Assembly (NCBI GenBank): GCA_001512485.1
Contig: LFRV01000095.1
Span: 1 to 64,000, forward strand
Direction: 5' to 3'
From: Clostridiales bacterium DTU069
GTDB taxonomy: Bacteria; Bacillota; Clostridia; DSM-8532
DNA: 64,000 nucleotides
Position numbers and translations under genes: made by a program. Position 1 is the stretch's first letter; each line of letters begins with the position of its first letter. Positions 9,942 through 18,722 of the stretch are shown one piece after another. Below the pieces are notes generated by a model that did no database searches, was not told where the DNA came from, and was given only the letters and a program-made list of their open reading frames with translations.

Positions 9942-12383
9942 TTATTTTCTATCCATTCCTCCCATTTTCATTTCTTCCCACTGTTCCTTGCTTATAAGAA
10001 CCCTGCGAGGCTTGCTTCCTTCAAATCCGCTTATTATCCCTCTTTCTGCCATCTGGTCGACTATTCTTCCCGCGCGCGCATATCCTACCTTAAAACGCCT
10101 TTGAATAAGAGAAACCGATGCCTGTCCGCAGTTAATAACGAGTTCAATAGCTTGCGGCAGCAGTTCGTCCGCGTCCATCGCCGCTGTGTCCGACTCATCG
10201 TCGGTCGCGGTTATTTTTTCGATAACATCCTCGTCATACTCCGCAATAACCTGGCTTTTTATATGGTTGACAACACTTTCAACCTCGCGCTCGTCAACAA
10301 ACGCGCCTTTTACACGTATTGGCTTTTGCGTGCCGACCGGATAATACAGCATATCGCCTTTGCCCAGAAGTTTTTCGGCGCCGCCCATGTCCAAAATAGT
10401 ACGCGAATCAACCTGTGACGAAACGGCGAATGCGATCCTCGACGGTATATTGGCTTTTATAACGCCGGTTATAACATTCACCGAAGGACGCTGCGTAGCG
10501 ATAACAAGATGCATTCCGGCCGCACGGGCCATTTGCGCAAGCCTGCAGATCGAATCCTCAACATCATGCGGCGCTACCATCATCAGGTCGGAAAGTTCGT
10601 CTATAATTATAACTATATGCGGAAGCCTGAAAGCTTCCGGGTCATCTTTAACTGCCCTGTTGTATCCCGCAAGATCCCTTACTCCCCTCTCGGCAAAAAG
10701 TTTGTACCTGTTTGCCATTTCCTGTACCGCCCACTGAAGCGCTCCGGCAGCTTTCGCGGGATCGGAAACCACAGGAATAAGAAGATGCGGAATCCCGTTA
10801 TACGCCCCAAGTTCTACAACTTTGGGATCTATCAGAACAAGCTTTACTTCTTCCGGAGTCGCCTTGTATAAAAGGCTTATAATGATACAGTTTATACAAA
10901 CGCTCTTTCCCGATCCCGTTGCGCCCGCAATCAACAAATGCGGCATTTTTGCAAGGTCAATAATTATATTCTCTCCGGAAATATCTTTTCCCAAACCTAC
11001 CGCGAGCCTTGATTTATATTTCACAAAATCCGGAGTTTCAAGAACTTCCCGCAGCCTTATCGGCGCTACTTCCCTGTTCGGTACTTCAATGCCGACCGCG
11101 GCCTTGCCCGGAATGGGAGCCTCAATTCTTATCCCTTGCGCCGCAAGGCTTAACGCAATATCGTCGGCAAGGTTGACAATGCGGCTGACCTTTACCCCCG
11201 GGCTTGGCTGAAGCTCAAATCTCGTAAACGCAGGGCCTACCGATACGTTAACCACCTGAACGCTGATTCCGAAATTAATCAGCGTTTCTTCAAGTTTTCT
11301 CGCATTTTCAAGCGCGTCAGCCCTTAATTTTCTCACATTTACCCCTTCGTCATCCGGAGCCTTCAGACAGGAAAAAGGAGGGAAATGATATTCTTTCCCC
11401 TGCACCGGTTTAACCCTGACTTCACTTTCCAACGATTTTTTGATCTCTTTAGCCGCTCCGGATATCTTTCTTCTCTTTACCCCGGTATCCGTTTCCAGCG
11501 CGCCGTTTGTTTTTGTCTCTTCGGTCATAAAACTTTCACGCTGTTCTTGAGCTCTCCTGTTAAGAGGAAAATCAATTATTTTACTTTTCGAAAATATTCT
11601 CTGCGGCCTGTCCTCAACAGCTGGTTCATCAAGTTCTTTAAGAAATACCGTTTCGTCGTCTTCTTCTTCATAAGCATCTTCGTATGTATCAACGACGGGT
11701 AAACTAATATTTTTTACTTTGTCGGCCGCGCTGACCAGTGTTTTCTTTATTGAAATTTCGGTAATCATCATAGCGATAATAATTCCTGATGTAGCAAGCA
11801 CAATAATGGTTCCGGTCTTTTGCAGCAGGAAAATAAGCGGTATGCTGATTACCCCGCCGACAACGCCGCCGTTAAGCGTATACGGCACTTTTGCGACACC
11901 ACGCCCTTCCTGGTAAAAAGACTTTAGATACTGAAACAGGGACATGTTTACGTAATCCGACTGGTTGAACGAACCCGCCTGGAAAATCGCTCCGACTATA
12001 ATGAGAAGCAGGAAAACAAGAAGCGCTTTATTTCTTATTCGGGGTCTCTGCGGGAAGAATATATGTAAAAGGCCGTAAATAAAAATAAGAGGAGGCATTA
12101 TAAAAGCGACAAAACCAAACATTCCCGTCAGAACATGCAAGATTATTTCACCGATGATACCGGTGGTATTACGCGTATAAATACTGAGCCCGAAAAGAAT
12201 GCTTAAGGCTATTAGCATTACGCCTGTAAATTCACGCCGCTGCCGCTTATTTTTTGCGCTTGACTTGCCGGCGGCGGCTGCTTTTTTATTTCTGCCGCTG
12301 CCCGAGGTACGGGCGGTTTTTCTTGAACCGGCTTTATTTCTATTACTATATACTTTTTTTTTCTTTTGTACCGTTTTTGACAA
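9942..12383 (-). CDS. ftsK: FtsK/SpoIIIE DNA translocase
   Basis: Septal DNA pump that moves chromosome ends through the closing septum or into the forespore. A basic N-terminal tail is followed by about four membrane helices (62-220), an acidic linker, the alpha and RecA-like beta domains with Walker A GATGSGKS (about 498-505 in the track numbering) and Walker B IIIDEL, then a gamma winged-helix domain (last 70 residues) that reads DNA polarity. I place the start at a TTG ([10 protein letters not shown], 813 residues), nine bases after GGGAGG; the track start ten codons upstream has no ribosome site. FtsK versus SpoIIIE cannot be decided from one copy. Confidence 0.95.
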   Translation of the reverse strand: MSKTVQKKKKVYSNRNKAGSRKTARTSGSGRNKKAAAAGKSSAKNKRQRREFTGVMLIALSILFGLSIYTRNTTGIIGEIILHVLTGMFGFVAFIMPPLIFIYGLLHIFFPQRPRIRNKALLVFLLLIIVGAIFQAGSFNQSDYVNMSLFQYLKSFYQEGRGVAKVPYTLNGGVVGGVISIPLIFLLQKTGTIIVLATSGIIIAMMITEISIKKTLVSAADKVKNISLPVVDTYEDAYEEEDDETVFLKELDEPAVEDRPQRIFSKSKIIDFPLNRRAQEQRESFMTEETKTNGALETDTGVKRRKISGAAKEIKKSLESEVRVKPVQGKEYHFPPFSCLKAPDDEGVNVRKLRADALENARKLEETLINFGISVQVVNVSVGPAFTRFELQPSPGVKVSRIVNLADDIALSLAAQGIRIEAPIPGKAAVGIEVPNREVAPIRLREVLETPDFVKYKSRLAVGLGKDISGENIIIDLAKMPHLLIAGATGSGKSVCINCIIISLLYKATPEEVKLVLIDPKVVELGAYNGIPHLLIPVVSDPAKAAGALQWAVQEMANRYKLFAERGVRDLAGYNRAVKDDPEAFRLPHIVIIIDELSDLMMVAPHDVEDSICRLAQMARAAGMHLVIATQRPSVNVITGVIKANIPSRIAFAVSSQVDSRTILDMGGAEKLLGKGDMLYYPVGTQKPIRVKGAFVDEREVESVVNHIKSQVIAEYDEDVIEKITATDDESDTAAMDADELLPQAIELVINCGQASVSLIQRRFKVGYARAGRIVDQMAERGIISGFEGSKPRRVLISKEQWEEMKMGGMDRK

Positions 12384-12520
12384 AACAATAAACCTCCCGG
12401 AATAACTTTTCAAAATCTAAAACGCGGCCTCTCAATCTATTTTTACTATACCATATCATAGCAAATTGCCGCAAGCTGTCGGTTTCATCAGTTTACGCGG
12501 AAACCCGTATTAACCGATAT

Positions 12521-12790
12521 TTGCTTTGTCGCCCCAGGAACCCGAAACACCCGAACCAGGACCCGCGGGAATTACGACGAAAACACAGCGGGTGGTTCGG
12601 GTGCTTTCGGTGACGACGGGCGACATGCTCCGAAGCCCTTCTACCTACAGGCAACTGTGGAGCGGGTTAATGAGCGAAACGGGATATGGAGACCACTTCT
12701 TAATGAAATGAACAGGATCTAAAGCGTGTTGTCGGTATGTGCTTTGTCGACACAGGAAACGAAACACCCGAACCAGGACCCGCGGGAATA
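12521..12790. repeat. Intergenic repeat B, copy 1 (includes A-less site)
   Basis: G+C-rich repeat in the gap between ftsK and yjbQ. It contains two near-identical 50-base units starting GCTTTGTCG (about 12522 and 12740). The first unit runs straight from CCCGCGGGAA into a TTACG..GAAAACACAGCGGGTGG arm, that is, a B element with no family-A insertion. The middle segment (12620-12790) matches the reverse complement of copy B4. Confidence 0.8.
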
Positions 12791-12811
12791 ATGTCTAACA
12801 TTTTACTTCCT

Positions 12812-12960
12812 GAACTATTGTACAATAACGTCAACAAGGAGCTTCATTTGCAAGAGCTATACAGTTCAGCTCGGGAAAGTCGAAACTCGCAAAAATGCTT
12901 TAAAAAATCTCTGCTTCGTTTTCTGCCTTGTTTCATGCCGAAAAAGAGTATACAATAATG
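12812..12960. repeat. Hairpin element A, copy 1 (right arm degraded)
   Basis: Begins with GAACTATTGTACAATAAC and matches copies A2 and A3 nearly base for base to about 12905. The right arm is diverged and keeps only a TTTCATGCCG block and a TATACAATAATG end. It sits directly after the second B unit, at the same B-A junction as in A2. Confidence 0.8.
12928..12956 (+). promoter_or_regulatory. Possible yjbQ promoter inside element A1
   Basis: Plus-strand TTGTTT (12928-12933), 17-base spacer, TACAAT (12951-12956). The -10 box lies in the decayed terminal repeat of element A1. It is about 50 bases before the yjbQ start. Confidence 0.45.
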
Positions 12961-13007
12961 TAACGTGCATTCGTCCCGGATTCCGAGTATTGAAAGGAGC
13001 ATAAACA

Positions 13008-13403
13008 ATGGTTTTCAGGTACAGCATCAGAACAGGTTCGGAAGGCTTTTACAATGTAACGTCCAAAGTAAATTCGGCAGTATCGGAAAGCGGCGTTAAG
13101 GACGGAATATGCGTTGTATTCTGCCCGCATACAACGGCAGGCATAACGATTAATGAAAATGCCGACCCGGATGTGGTTAATGATATGTTATACGCATTGA
13201 GTAAAACCCTGCATGATCGCCCTGAATTCAGGCATGCCGAAGGCAATACGACAGCGCATTTAAAAGCCTCCTATACAGGAAGCAGCGCTACCGTAATTAT
13301 TGAAAACGGACGATTGGTATTGGGAACATGGCAGGGAATCTATTTTTGTGAATTTGACGGGCCAAGAAACCGTAATTTTTTCGTAAAGGTTATCTCCGGT
13401 TAA
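13008..13403 (+). CDS. yjbQ: YjbQ family protein (UPF0047)
   Basis: Small single-domain protein of 131 residues in the YjbQ/UPF0047 family, some members of which show weak thiamine-phosphate synthase activity; the physiological role is not settled. The family signature is visible as CPHTTAGITINENADPDV (about 44-61), with a second conserved stretch HLKASYTGSS (about 87-96). AAAGGAG lies eight bases before the ATG. Its stop overlaps the stop of the convergent DUF2161 gene by four bases. Its 5' gap is filled by repeats A1 and B1. Confidence 0.92.
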   Translation: MVFRYSIRTGSEGFYNVTSKVNSAVSESGVKDGICVVFCPHTTAGITINENADPDVVNDMLYALSKTLHDRPEFRHAEGNTTAHLKASYTGSSATVIIENGRLVLGTWQGIYFCEFDGPRNRNFFVKVISG

Positions 13404-14158
13404 TTAGTATTGTGCGATGGGGGCTGTGTAACTTCTATATCTTTTACCATATTGATGTAATAGGATGAAAGTTCGGGATACTTGCTGAATACTTCCTGCC
13501 CCCTGTCGCTTAATTTATACACACCTCTTTTCACTCTTTCAAACCATCCATAAAAATTCTTTTCAAGTATTGACTGGGTCTTCTTTCCTGTCCCTAACTC
13601 TCTCAAATTACGCGGGGATAATTGACCGTACTTTTTCAAACAGCATGCGATGTGGATTGCATTCTCCCTGTAAGCAGTCATTATCTTTGTTCGCGAACTT
13701 CCGCCGACGTTATAGCTTCCATGACGTCCGTCAATTTCACTGATAATGTTTTTTCTTTTTTTCTTCGAAAGTTTCATGCTTTTTAATCTGTCGAACGGGT
13801 GCGGTTCAAAGACTACATTTACCTGTTCCACATCGTCTTTCAGCGATACGGTTATTAAACCGAACTCAAGTCTCCTTGCAATAAAGCATAAGTCTTTCCA
13901 TTTTTTCGTGTATATGCTGTATCGCGGTTTCGGTATCGCTATATACACATTCTCGGTAATACGCTGGCGTTTCGCAGCCTGGATCAGCAGATCGAGGCTC
14001 ATATTACGCTTTAGTTCGATTATTATCAGTTCATCGCCTTTTGAAGCGGTTATATCACAGTCTTTAACTTCTCCGTGCACATCATAGCCAAGATTTTTAA
14101 AATAGTCATACACCGGCCGGTATAAATCTTTCTCAAGCATCTTTTCTGTTTTTTTCAT
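13400..14158 (-). CDS. DUF2161 protein with PD-(D/E)XK nuclease fold
   Basis: Residues 1-100 carry a restriction-endonuclease-like core. D in VKDCDITAS, then IIIELK, gives the D-x(n)-E-x-K pattern of PD-(D/E)XK phosphodiesterases, followed by QAAKRQRITENVYIAIP, typical of DUF2161. The C-terminal third looks helical and winged-helix-like (SPRNLRELGTGKKTQSILEKN). It may cut or repair DNA, but no partner methylase or defence gene is near. GGAG precedes the ATG. It converges tail to tail on yjbQ with a four-base overlap. Family fairly sure, biological role unknown. Confidence 0.82.
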   Translation of the reverse strand: MKKTEKMLEKDLYRPVYDYFKNLGYDVHGEVKDCDITASKGDELIIIELKRNMSLDLLIQAAKRQRITENVYIAIPKPRYSIYTKKWKDLCFIARRLEFGLITVSLKDDVEQVNVVFEPHPFDRLKSMKLSKKKRKNIISEIDGRHGSYNVGGSSRTKIMTAYRENAIHIACCLKKYGQLSPRNLRELGTGKKTQSILEKNFYGWFERVKRGVYKLSDRGQEVFSKYPELSSYYINMVKDIEVTQPPSHNTN

Positions 14159-14215
14159 TTCCGATACTCCAAATATCAGCAGCGGTAGTACCCGTATGTT
14201 CTTTAATCTTTGATA

Positions 14216-15376
14216 TCATCCTGTCTGGAGGCCGTTTCTGAAAAGTTTCTCCGCTTCCTCCATATTCTTAATGATTGGAACGTCGAACGGGCAGCGGTTC
14301 TCGCAGTTTCCGCAGCTAATGCAATCGCCTCCGTTATGCTCCAGGCTCAAATAGTGGGATCGGATCGATTCAGGTATATTCTCAGGATCCAATCGCGCTA
14401 TGTCCAGGTACTTGTTAACTGCCGCGATATCAATTTCCGCGGGGCAAGGCTGGCAGTGACTGCAATATACGCAGTTTCCTCTAAAATCATTCCGCATAGT
14501 TCCAATAATTCCAGTGTAATCCTTATCAGAATCACTGAGTTCAAAATACCGCACAGCGTCCGCAACCTCGTCCGCTGTCTTACAGCCGAGCAATACGCTC
14601 GCCACGGCCGGCCTGAACAGTGCATAATGAATGCATTGATGCACGCTAAGCGGCTTTTCGAACGGAGTGTGTTCCGGCGAGATTAATTTGCCCGCGCCGA
14701 GGGTCTTCATAACCGTAATTCCAACCTGTTTTTTCTGGCATAGCTTGTACAGTTCAGTTCGTTTCGGATCAATTCCCCTAAATAATTCAGGGCTAAAACC
14801 TTTATCAATATGATCCAAAGTGTATTCCTCAGGCGGAAGCATATCAAACGCAGGGTTTATGCTGAACATCATCATTTCCGGCAAACCTGTGTTTATTACC
14901 TTTATTGCTGTCGCCGGATTATGTGAACTAAAGCCGATATGCCCTATGTAGCCTTGATTTTTCATATGTTCTACATATTTAACAAAGTCTGTTTCAAAAA
15001 CATTTTTATAATCTTCATCCGAATCTATGAAAAACATCATCCCTAAATCTATGTAATCGCCGAAGATACGCAGGATATCTTCAAAATACCGCCGTACGGT
15101 AGGCAAATCCCTGCTTATATCGTACTGCTGTCTAATATCCGTAGAGCCGATATGCCCCTGTATTATTACTTCTTTGCGTCTGCTGCCCAGGGCTTTTGCA
15201 ATGTTTTCCCGAACCTCTTTTCCCGGCATAAACACATCAAGAATATTAATATTGTGTTCAAGTGCGGCATTAATTGTTTCTTCAACCTGTGAATAAGGCT
15301 TTCTGTCAAGATGTTCACACCCGAGGCCAATAGCGCTTACTTTAAGGCCTGTTTTGCCAAGCTCTCTAAATACCAT
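14216..15376 (-). CDS. Aldo/keto reductase-like iron-sulfur protein
   Basis: TIM-barrel AKR domain (about 1-280) followed by a ferredoxin-like tail holding two 4Fe-4S patterns, CVYCSHCQPCP and CISCGNCENRCP. The barrel keeps the active-site aspartate (D47), but the usual Tyr, Lys and His positions read Met/Pro, His (about 75) and Phe (about 117). A standard AKR hydride-transfer mechanism is therefore unlikely. It may be an electron-transfer or redox-sensing relative. AAAGGAG precedes the ATG. It lies between the DUF2161 and cupin genes on the same strand. Confidence 0.85.
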   Translation of the reverse strand: MVFRELGKTGLKVSAIGLGCEHLDRKPYSQVEETINAALEHNINILDVFMPGKEVRENIAKALGSRRKEVIIQGHIGSTDIRQQYDISRDLPTVRRYFEDILRIFGDYIDLGMMFFIDSDEDYKNVFETDFVKYVEHMKNQGYIGHIGFSSHNPATAIKVINTGLPEMMMFSINPAFDMLPPEEYTLDHIDKGFSPELFRGIDPKRTELYKLCQKKQVGITVMKTLGAGKLISPEHTPFEKPLSVHQCIHYALFRPAVASVLLGCKTADEVADAVRYFELSDSDKDYTGIIGTMRNDFRGNCVYCSHCQPCPAEIDIAAVNKYLDIARLDPENIPESIRSHYLSLEHNGGDCISCGNCENRCPFDVPIIKNMEEAEKLFRNGLQTG

Positions 15377-15440
15377 TTTCAGTGCTCCTTTTTTTACATT
15401 TTGTATATTATTTGTATATTATAATTGTATCACAACTTTT

Positions 15441-15953
15441 TTAGCGGGCGGATATAATTTTATGGATTTCATGAGGCCACTTATCGCTTACGTTTTCTTC
15501 CCCTTTGTAATAATCGACTTTATCCTTCACCTCGTATATCTCCCGGTACGGAAGGATATTTACTTTCCCCGAGTCCGGATATTCGCAGACATCTATATCG
15601 GCGGCCGTACGTATATCAAGATAAAAGCACGGATTTTCCGTATGGTTATACATCTGGTGCGCGCCTTCCGGTCCCATTTCAAAGAATACGATATCGCCTT
15701 CATCTAACTCTATAAATTCCTGGGGCGTTCTAAGAATTGCTTTCCCGGACAGGATTACGAAGAGCTCTTCCGCATTCCTGTGAAAATGGTACGGGTAAGA
15801 ATATTTTCCCGGATCAAGCGACCTTACGTCAAAATGCAAATGCTTTGATTTTACAAGTTCCGCGAGTTTTTGACTTGTATGCCAGGAAAATTCGGGTACC
15901 GGTGATTGCCGCAATTCAAACGGCAGATTTTTTGCGTTGAATATGTGAGCCAT
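15441..15953 (-). CDS. Cupin-domain protein
   Basis: Single cupin of 170 residues. Cupin motif 1 is seen in YPYHFHRNAEELFVILSG (metal ligands H-x-H and E), and motif 2 around GAHQMYNHTE. Cupins of this kind bind a metal and act as small-molecule isomerases, oxygenases or sensors, so the substrate cannot be assigned. GGAGGAG precedes the ATG. It is 64 bases upstream of the aldo/keto reductase-like gene and could share its transcript. Confidence 0.88.
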   Translation of the reverse strand: MAHIFNAKNLPFELRQSPVPEFSWHTSQKLAELVKSKHLHFDVRSLDPGKYSYPYHFHRNAEELFVILSGKAILRTPQEFIELDEGDIVFFEMGPEGAHQMYNHTENPCFYLDIRTAADIDVCEYPDSGKVNILPYREIYEVKDKVDYYKGEENVSDKWPHEIHKIISAR

Positions 15954-16013
15954 GCAATATTCTCCTCCTTACTTAATTATCTATGTTGACTATACTAAAC
16001 AACCAGCAGGTTG

Positions 16014-16064
16014 TGCTTTGTCGACCTAGGAAACGAAACACCCGAAACAGGACCCTTGGAAACA
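16014..16064. repeat. Intergenic repeat B, copy 2, left part
   Basis: GCTTTGTCG..CTAGGAAACGAAACACCCGAAACAGGACCC, the same unit as in copy B1. It is followed by a short linker and then element A2. Confidence 0.8.
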
Positions 16065-16084
16065 TGTCTAACATTTTACTTCCT

Positions 16085-16288
16085 GAACTATTGTACAATA
16101 ACGTCAACAAGGAGCTTCATTTGCAAGAGCTATACAGTTCAGCTCGGGCAAGTCGAAACTCGCAAAAATGCTTTAAAAAATTTTTGCAGGCAGCATTTTT
16201 GCTCAGACAGTCGACTTGCTTTCCCTCGCTCTGACTGTATATCTCTATGCTTCATTCCGCTATAGCTTCCGTTATTGTACAATAGTTC
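16085..16288. repeat. Hairpin element A, copy 2 (complete)
   Basis: 204-bp element bounded by perfect inverted 18-mers, GAACTATTGTACAATAAC and its complement. The halves are imperfectly complementary along their length (GCTTCAT..TATACAG..AGTCGA..GCAAAAATGC), so a transcript would fold into one long hairpin. It encodes no protein. The size and terminal repeats resemble a MITE-type non-autonomous element. Confidence 0.85.
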
Positions 16289-16303
16289 TTCTGAGTAGCC
16301 CGT

Positions 16304-16401
16304 GAGAGTTACGCCGAAAACACAGCGGGTGGTTAACGGGTCGAGGCTTTGCTGCCGCGTTCCGGTGGGTACACGGCTTTGGTTCGGGTGTTTTCGGTAA
16401 C
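16304..16401. repeat. Intergenic repeat B, copy 2, right part
   Basis: Continues the B sequence interrupted by A2: GAAAACACAGCGGGTGG, then a hairpin CGCGTTCC-GGTG-GGTACACG, then GGTTCGGGTGTTTTCGG. It ends about eight bases before the tyrA stop codon. Confidence 0.8.
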
Positions 16402-16408
16402 TTAACAG

Positions 16409-17497
16409 CTACTTAATGCCTACGGAAAAGCCCAGAGCCTTAAGAATCCAGTAACTGCTCTGCTGGCTTTCCCGGTCGTAGAAGCAAATTTCAAGCGCTC
16501 CGCCTTCCATCTCCCAACTGTTAATAATACCAATGTTTTTTATGTTTATACCGTGCCTGCCGAGTTCACCCGAAATTGATGCTATTACTCCCGGCTGATC
16601 TTCGACATCGACAACGATATCATATGTTTTAATCAGCGATCCATGCTTTCTTTCAGAGAACGAATCGCGGTATTCTTTGGCGCTGCCGAAAAAATCCATT
16701 AACGCCGGGGAATCTTTTTTTCGAAGAATTTCTCTGAAAGAACAAATACCCTCTTCGAATTTTGACAGTATTTTCAGGATATTGTCACTATTCGCCAGAC
16801 AAATGCTCTCCCATATTACCGGGGGAGATGACGCAATGCGCGTAAGGTCCTTAAATCCTCCCGCCGCAAGCGTATGCATTAATTTATCGTCACCGTCAAG
16901 CTGTTTAATCATATTTACAATCGCCGATGCCAATACATGAGGAACATGGCTTATCGCCGCGGTCACATAATCATGAACCGGGGGCTCCATAATAACGGGA
17001 AGTCCTCCAAGAGCTGAAATAAAATCCATCAGCTTATTCAAATGCGATTTTTTTGTATCGCTGAACGGAGTAAGTACATAATACGCGTTTTCAAACAAAG
17101 TATGCCTTGCCGCGTTATACCCGGCAGATTCGGAACCCGCCATCGGGTGACCGCCTATGAAGGTACAGGCAAGGGACATCTCGCGTATTGAGTTAACCAC
17201 ATTCACTTTTGTGCTTCCGACATCGGTTAGTATGCATTCGCCGTCAACAAGCCCGCTGAGCTTTTTCACGTAGAACGGCACTACATCAACCGGAACGCAA
17301 ATAAAGATAATTTCGCAGTCCCTGAAAGAATCATTTATTTCATAGGCGGCCTCCTGAATTGTACCCTCAGATAATGCCTGTTTAGTTACTTCAGGATTTC
17401 GGTTGTATGCGACAACACATTCGGACAAACCTTTTTTATTAATAGCCTTTACAATTGAACCGCCAATAATACCAAGACCGATTACACCTATTTTCAC
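16409..17497 (-). CDS. tyrA: Prephenate dehydrogenase with ACT domain
   Basis: Oxidises prephenate to 4-hydroxyphenylpyruvate with NAD for tyrosine synthesis. It has an N-terminal Rossmann loop GLGIIGGS (7-14), catalytic-region HPMAGSE (117-123) and SHVPH (183-187), and a C-terminal ACT domain (about 290-360: VEDQPGVIASISGELGRHG) that probably binds tyrosine for feedback control. The GTG start shares its G with the aroF stop (TAGTG) and has GGAGGGTGAT upstream, so it is translationally coupled to aroF. Length is typical. Confidence 0.96.
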   Translation of the reverse strand: MKIGVIGLGIIGGSIVKAINKKGLSECVVAYNRNPEVTKQALSEGTIQEAAYEINDSFRDCEIIFICVPVDVVPFYVKKLSGLVDGECILTDVGSTKVNVVNSIREMSLACTFIGGHPMAGSESAGYNAARHTLFENAYYVLTPFSDTKKSHLNKLMDFISALGGLPVIMEPPVHDYVTAAISHVPHVLASAIVNMIKQLDGDDKLMHTLAAGGFKDLTRIASSPPVIWESICLANSDNILKILSKFEEGICSFREILRKKDSPALMDFFGSAKEYRDSFSERKHGSLIKTYDIVVDVEDQPGVIASISGELGRHGINIKNIGIINSWEMEGGALEICFYDRESQQSSYWILKALGFSVGIK

Positions 17498-18510
17498 TAT
17501 ATCACCCTCCCGCAGAGAGCCGCTAAAGGTTTAAGTTCTTCAAGCAATTTTGTGAATTCTTCAAAATTTAAAGACTGCGGGCCGTCCGACAATGCTTTCG
17601 CCGGGTTTGGATGAACTTCGATCATAATGCCGTCAGCACCGGCTGCAAGCGCGGCTTTGCACAGTGAAGGAATATACTCCCTTACACCGGACGCGTGACT
17701 GGGGTCGATAAGTATCGGCAGATGGGACTTGCTCTTAATCGCCGGTATCGCACTGATGTCAAGCGTATTTCGCGTGGCTGTTTCAAAAGTCCTTATTCCT
17801 CTTTCACACAATACTACATTGCTGTTTCCTTCTCGCATTATATATTCGGCAGCATTCAGCCATTCATCTATTGTAGCCGAAAGACCTCTTTTCAGGACAA
17901 CGGGCTTATAGGTTCTGCCTACCTCCTTCAACAGTTCAAAATTATGCATATTTCTCGCGCCTATCTGAAGGATATCAGCGTAATCTGCCGCAATCTCCAG
18001 AGTTCTTAAACTGGTCACTTCGGTTACAATGATCATATCTGTTTCTTCAGCCGCTTCGCGTAAATACTCCAGGCCTTCACGGCCAAGACCCTGAAAAGAA
18101 TACGGTGATGTTCTCGGCTTAAAAGCGCCTCCCCTTAAAAAGCGGATTCCCAGCCCGGATAAAAACCTGGCTTCTGTGATAATCTGTTCCCTTCCTTCAA
18201 CCGAGCAGGGACCGGCTATAATGCAAAACGATTCGGCACCGATTGTCCGATTTTTTACACGTATTACGCTCGGTTCCGGATTAAACTTTTTATTGCTTAA
18301 CTTATAGCTCTCAGTGATAGGAACAAGTTTGTCGACTCCGTCAAGAATCTCAAGATTCTTTCCGGATATAACCGATTTGTCACCGACGACTCCGATAATT
18401 GTTACCTGTTTTCCAATTGAAAGATGTGCCTGGAGCCCGTGTTCTTCAAGAACTCCAATGACCTTTTCGATATTTTCCCGGTTCGCGCCGGGTTTCATTA
18501 CAATAATCAT
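17497..18510 (-). CDS. aroF: DAHP synthase (3-deoxy-7-phosphoheptulonate synthase)
   Basis: First step of the shikimate pathway, joining phosphoenolpyruvate and erythrose 4-phosphate. It is the type-I-beta form: an N-terminal ferredoxin-like regulatory domain (1-70), then the barrel with PCSVEG (101-106), RGGAFKPRTSPYSFQG (126-141), DPSHASG and GADGIMIEVHPNP. GGAGGG precedes the ATG. It is the first gene of a two-gene operon with tyrA, pairing pathway entry with the tyrosine branch. A promoter and leader hairpin lie just upstream. Confidence 0.97.
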   Translation of the reverse strand: MIIVMKPGANRENIEKVIGVLEEHGLQAHLSIGKQVTIIGVVGDKSVISGKNLEILDGVDKLVPITESYKLSNKKFNPEPSVIRVKNRTIGAESFCIIAGPCSVEGREQIITEARFLSGLGIRFLRGGAFKPRTSPYSFQGLGREGLEYLREAAEETDMIIVTEVTSLRTLEIAADYADILQIGARNMHNFELLKEVGRTYKPVVLKRGLSATIDEWLNAAEYIMREGNSNVVLCERGIRTFETATRNTLDISAIPAIKSKSHLPILIDPSHASGVREYIPSLCKAALAAGADGIMIEVHPNPAKALSDGPQSLNFEEFTKLLEELKPLAALCGRVI

Positions 18511-18568
18511 ATTTTTTCCCTCCTGCTACCATACTTCCATACTACAAAACGATAAAACGGGAACAGAA

Positions 18569-18615
18569 CTAAACCTTCCGTAACGGTCTATATAATAAAC
18601 GCCGTTATGGTTTAG
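18569..18615 (-). promoter_or_regulatory. Leader hairpin at the 5' end of aroF mRNA
   Basis: CTAAACC..TAACGG pairs with CCGTTA..GGTTTAG around an A+T-rich loop, beginning roughly at the predicted start of the aroF-tyrA transcript. It is not followed by a T run, so it is more likely stabilising or regulatory than terminating. Confidence 0.45.
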
Positions 18616-18618
18616 TAT

Positions 18619-18647
18619 ATTCTAAACGATGTCATGTTTTCAGTCAA
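18619..18647 (-). promoter_or_regulatory. aroF-tyrA promoter
   Basis: Minus-strand TTGACT (18642-18647), 17-base spacer, TAGAAT (18619-18624). It lies immediately after the xerD-like terminator. Confidence 0.65.
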
Positions 18648-18648
18648 G

Positions 18649-18676
18649 AAAAAAAAGCCCACAGCGGGGCATTAGA
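18649..18676 (-). terminator. Terminator after the xerD-like gene
   Basis: On the minus strand GCCCC-GCTG-TGGGC is followed by eight Ts. The stem is short but the T run is strong. It lies in the tail of repeat B3. Confidence 0.5.
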
Positions 18677-18722
18677 GCATGTCATCCTTCGTCACCGAAA
18701 GCACCCGAACGAGGGCAGCGTG
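18661..18722. repeat. Intergenic repeat B, copy 3 (partial)
   Basis: Contains TTCGGGTGCTTTCGGTGACGA..GACATGCTC on the minus strand, matching B1. It begins at the stop codon of the xerD-like gene. Confidence 0.7.

Noticed and set aside
12590-12620. GCGGGTGGTT stretch recalling a T-box antiterminator
   Set aside because: Lacks the T-box core sequence, a specifier stem and a following terminator; it belongs to repeat B at non-tRNA-related genes.
12526-12958. ORFs of 61 and 73 residues (e.g. [15 protein letters not shown])
   Set aside because: They are translations of repeats A1 and B1; the same pseudo-peptides recur at 15983-16265 and 37409-37594.
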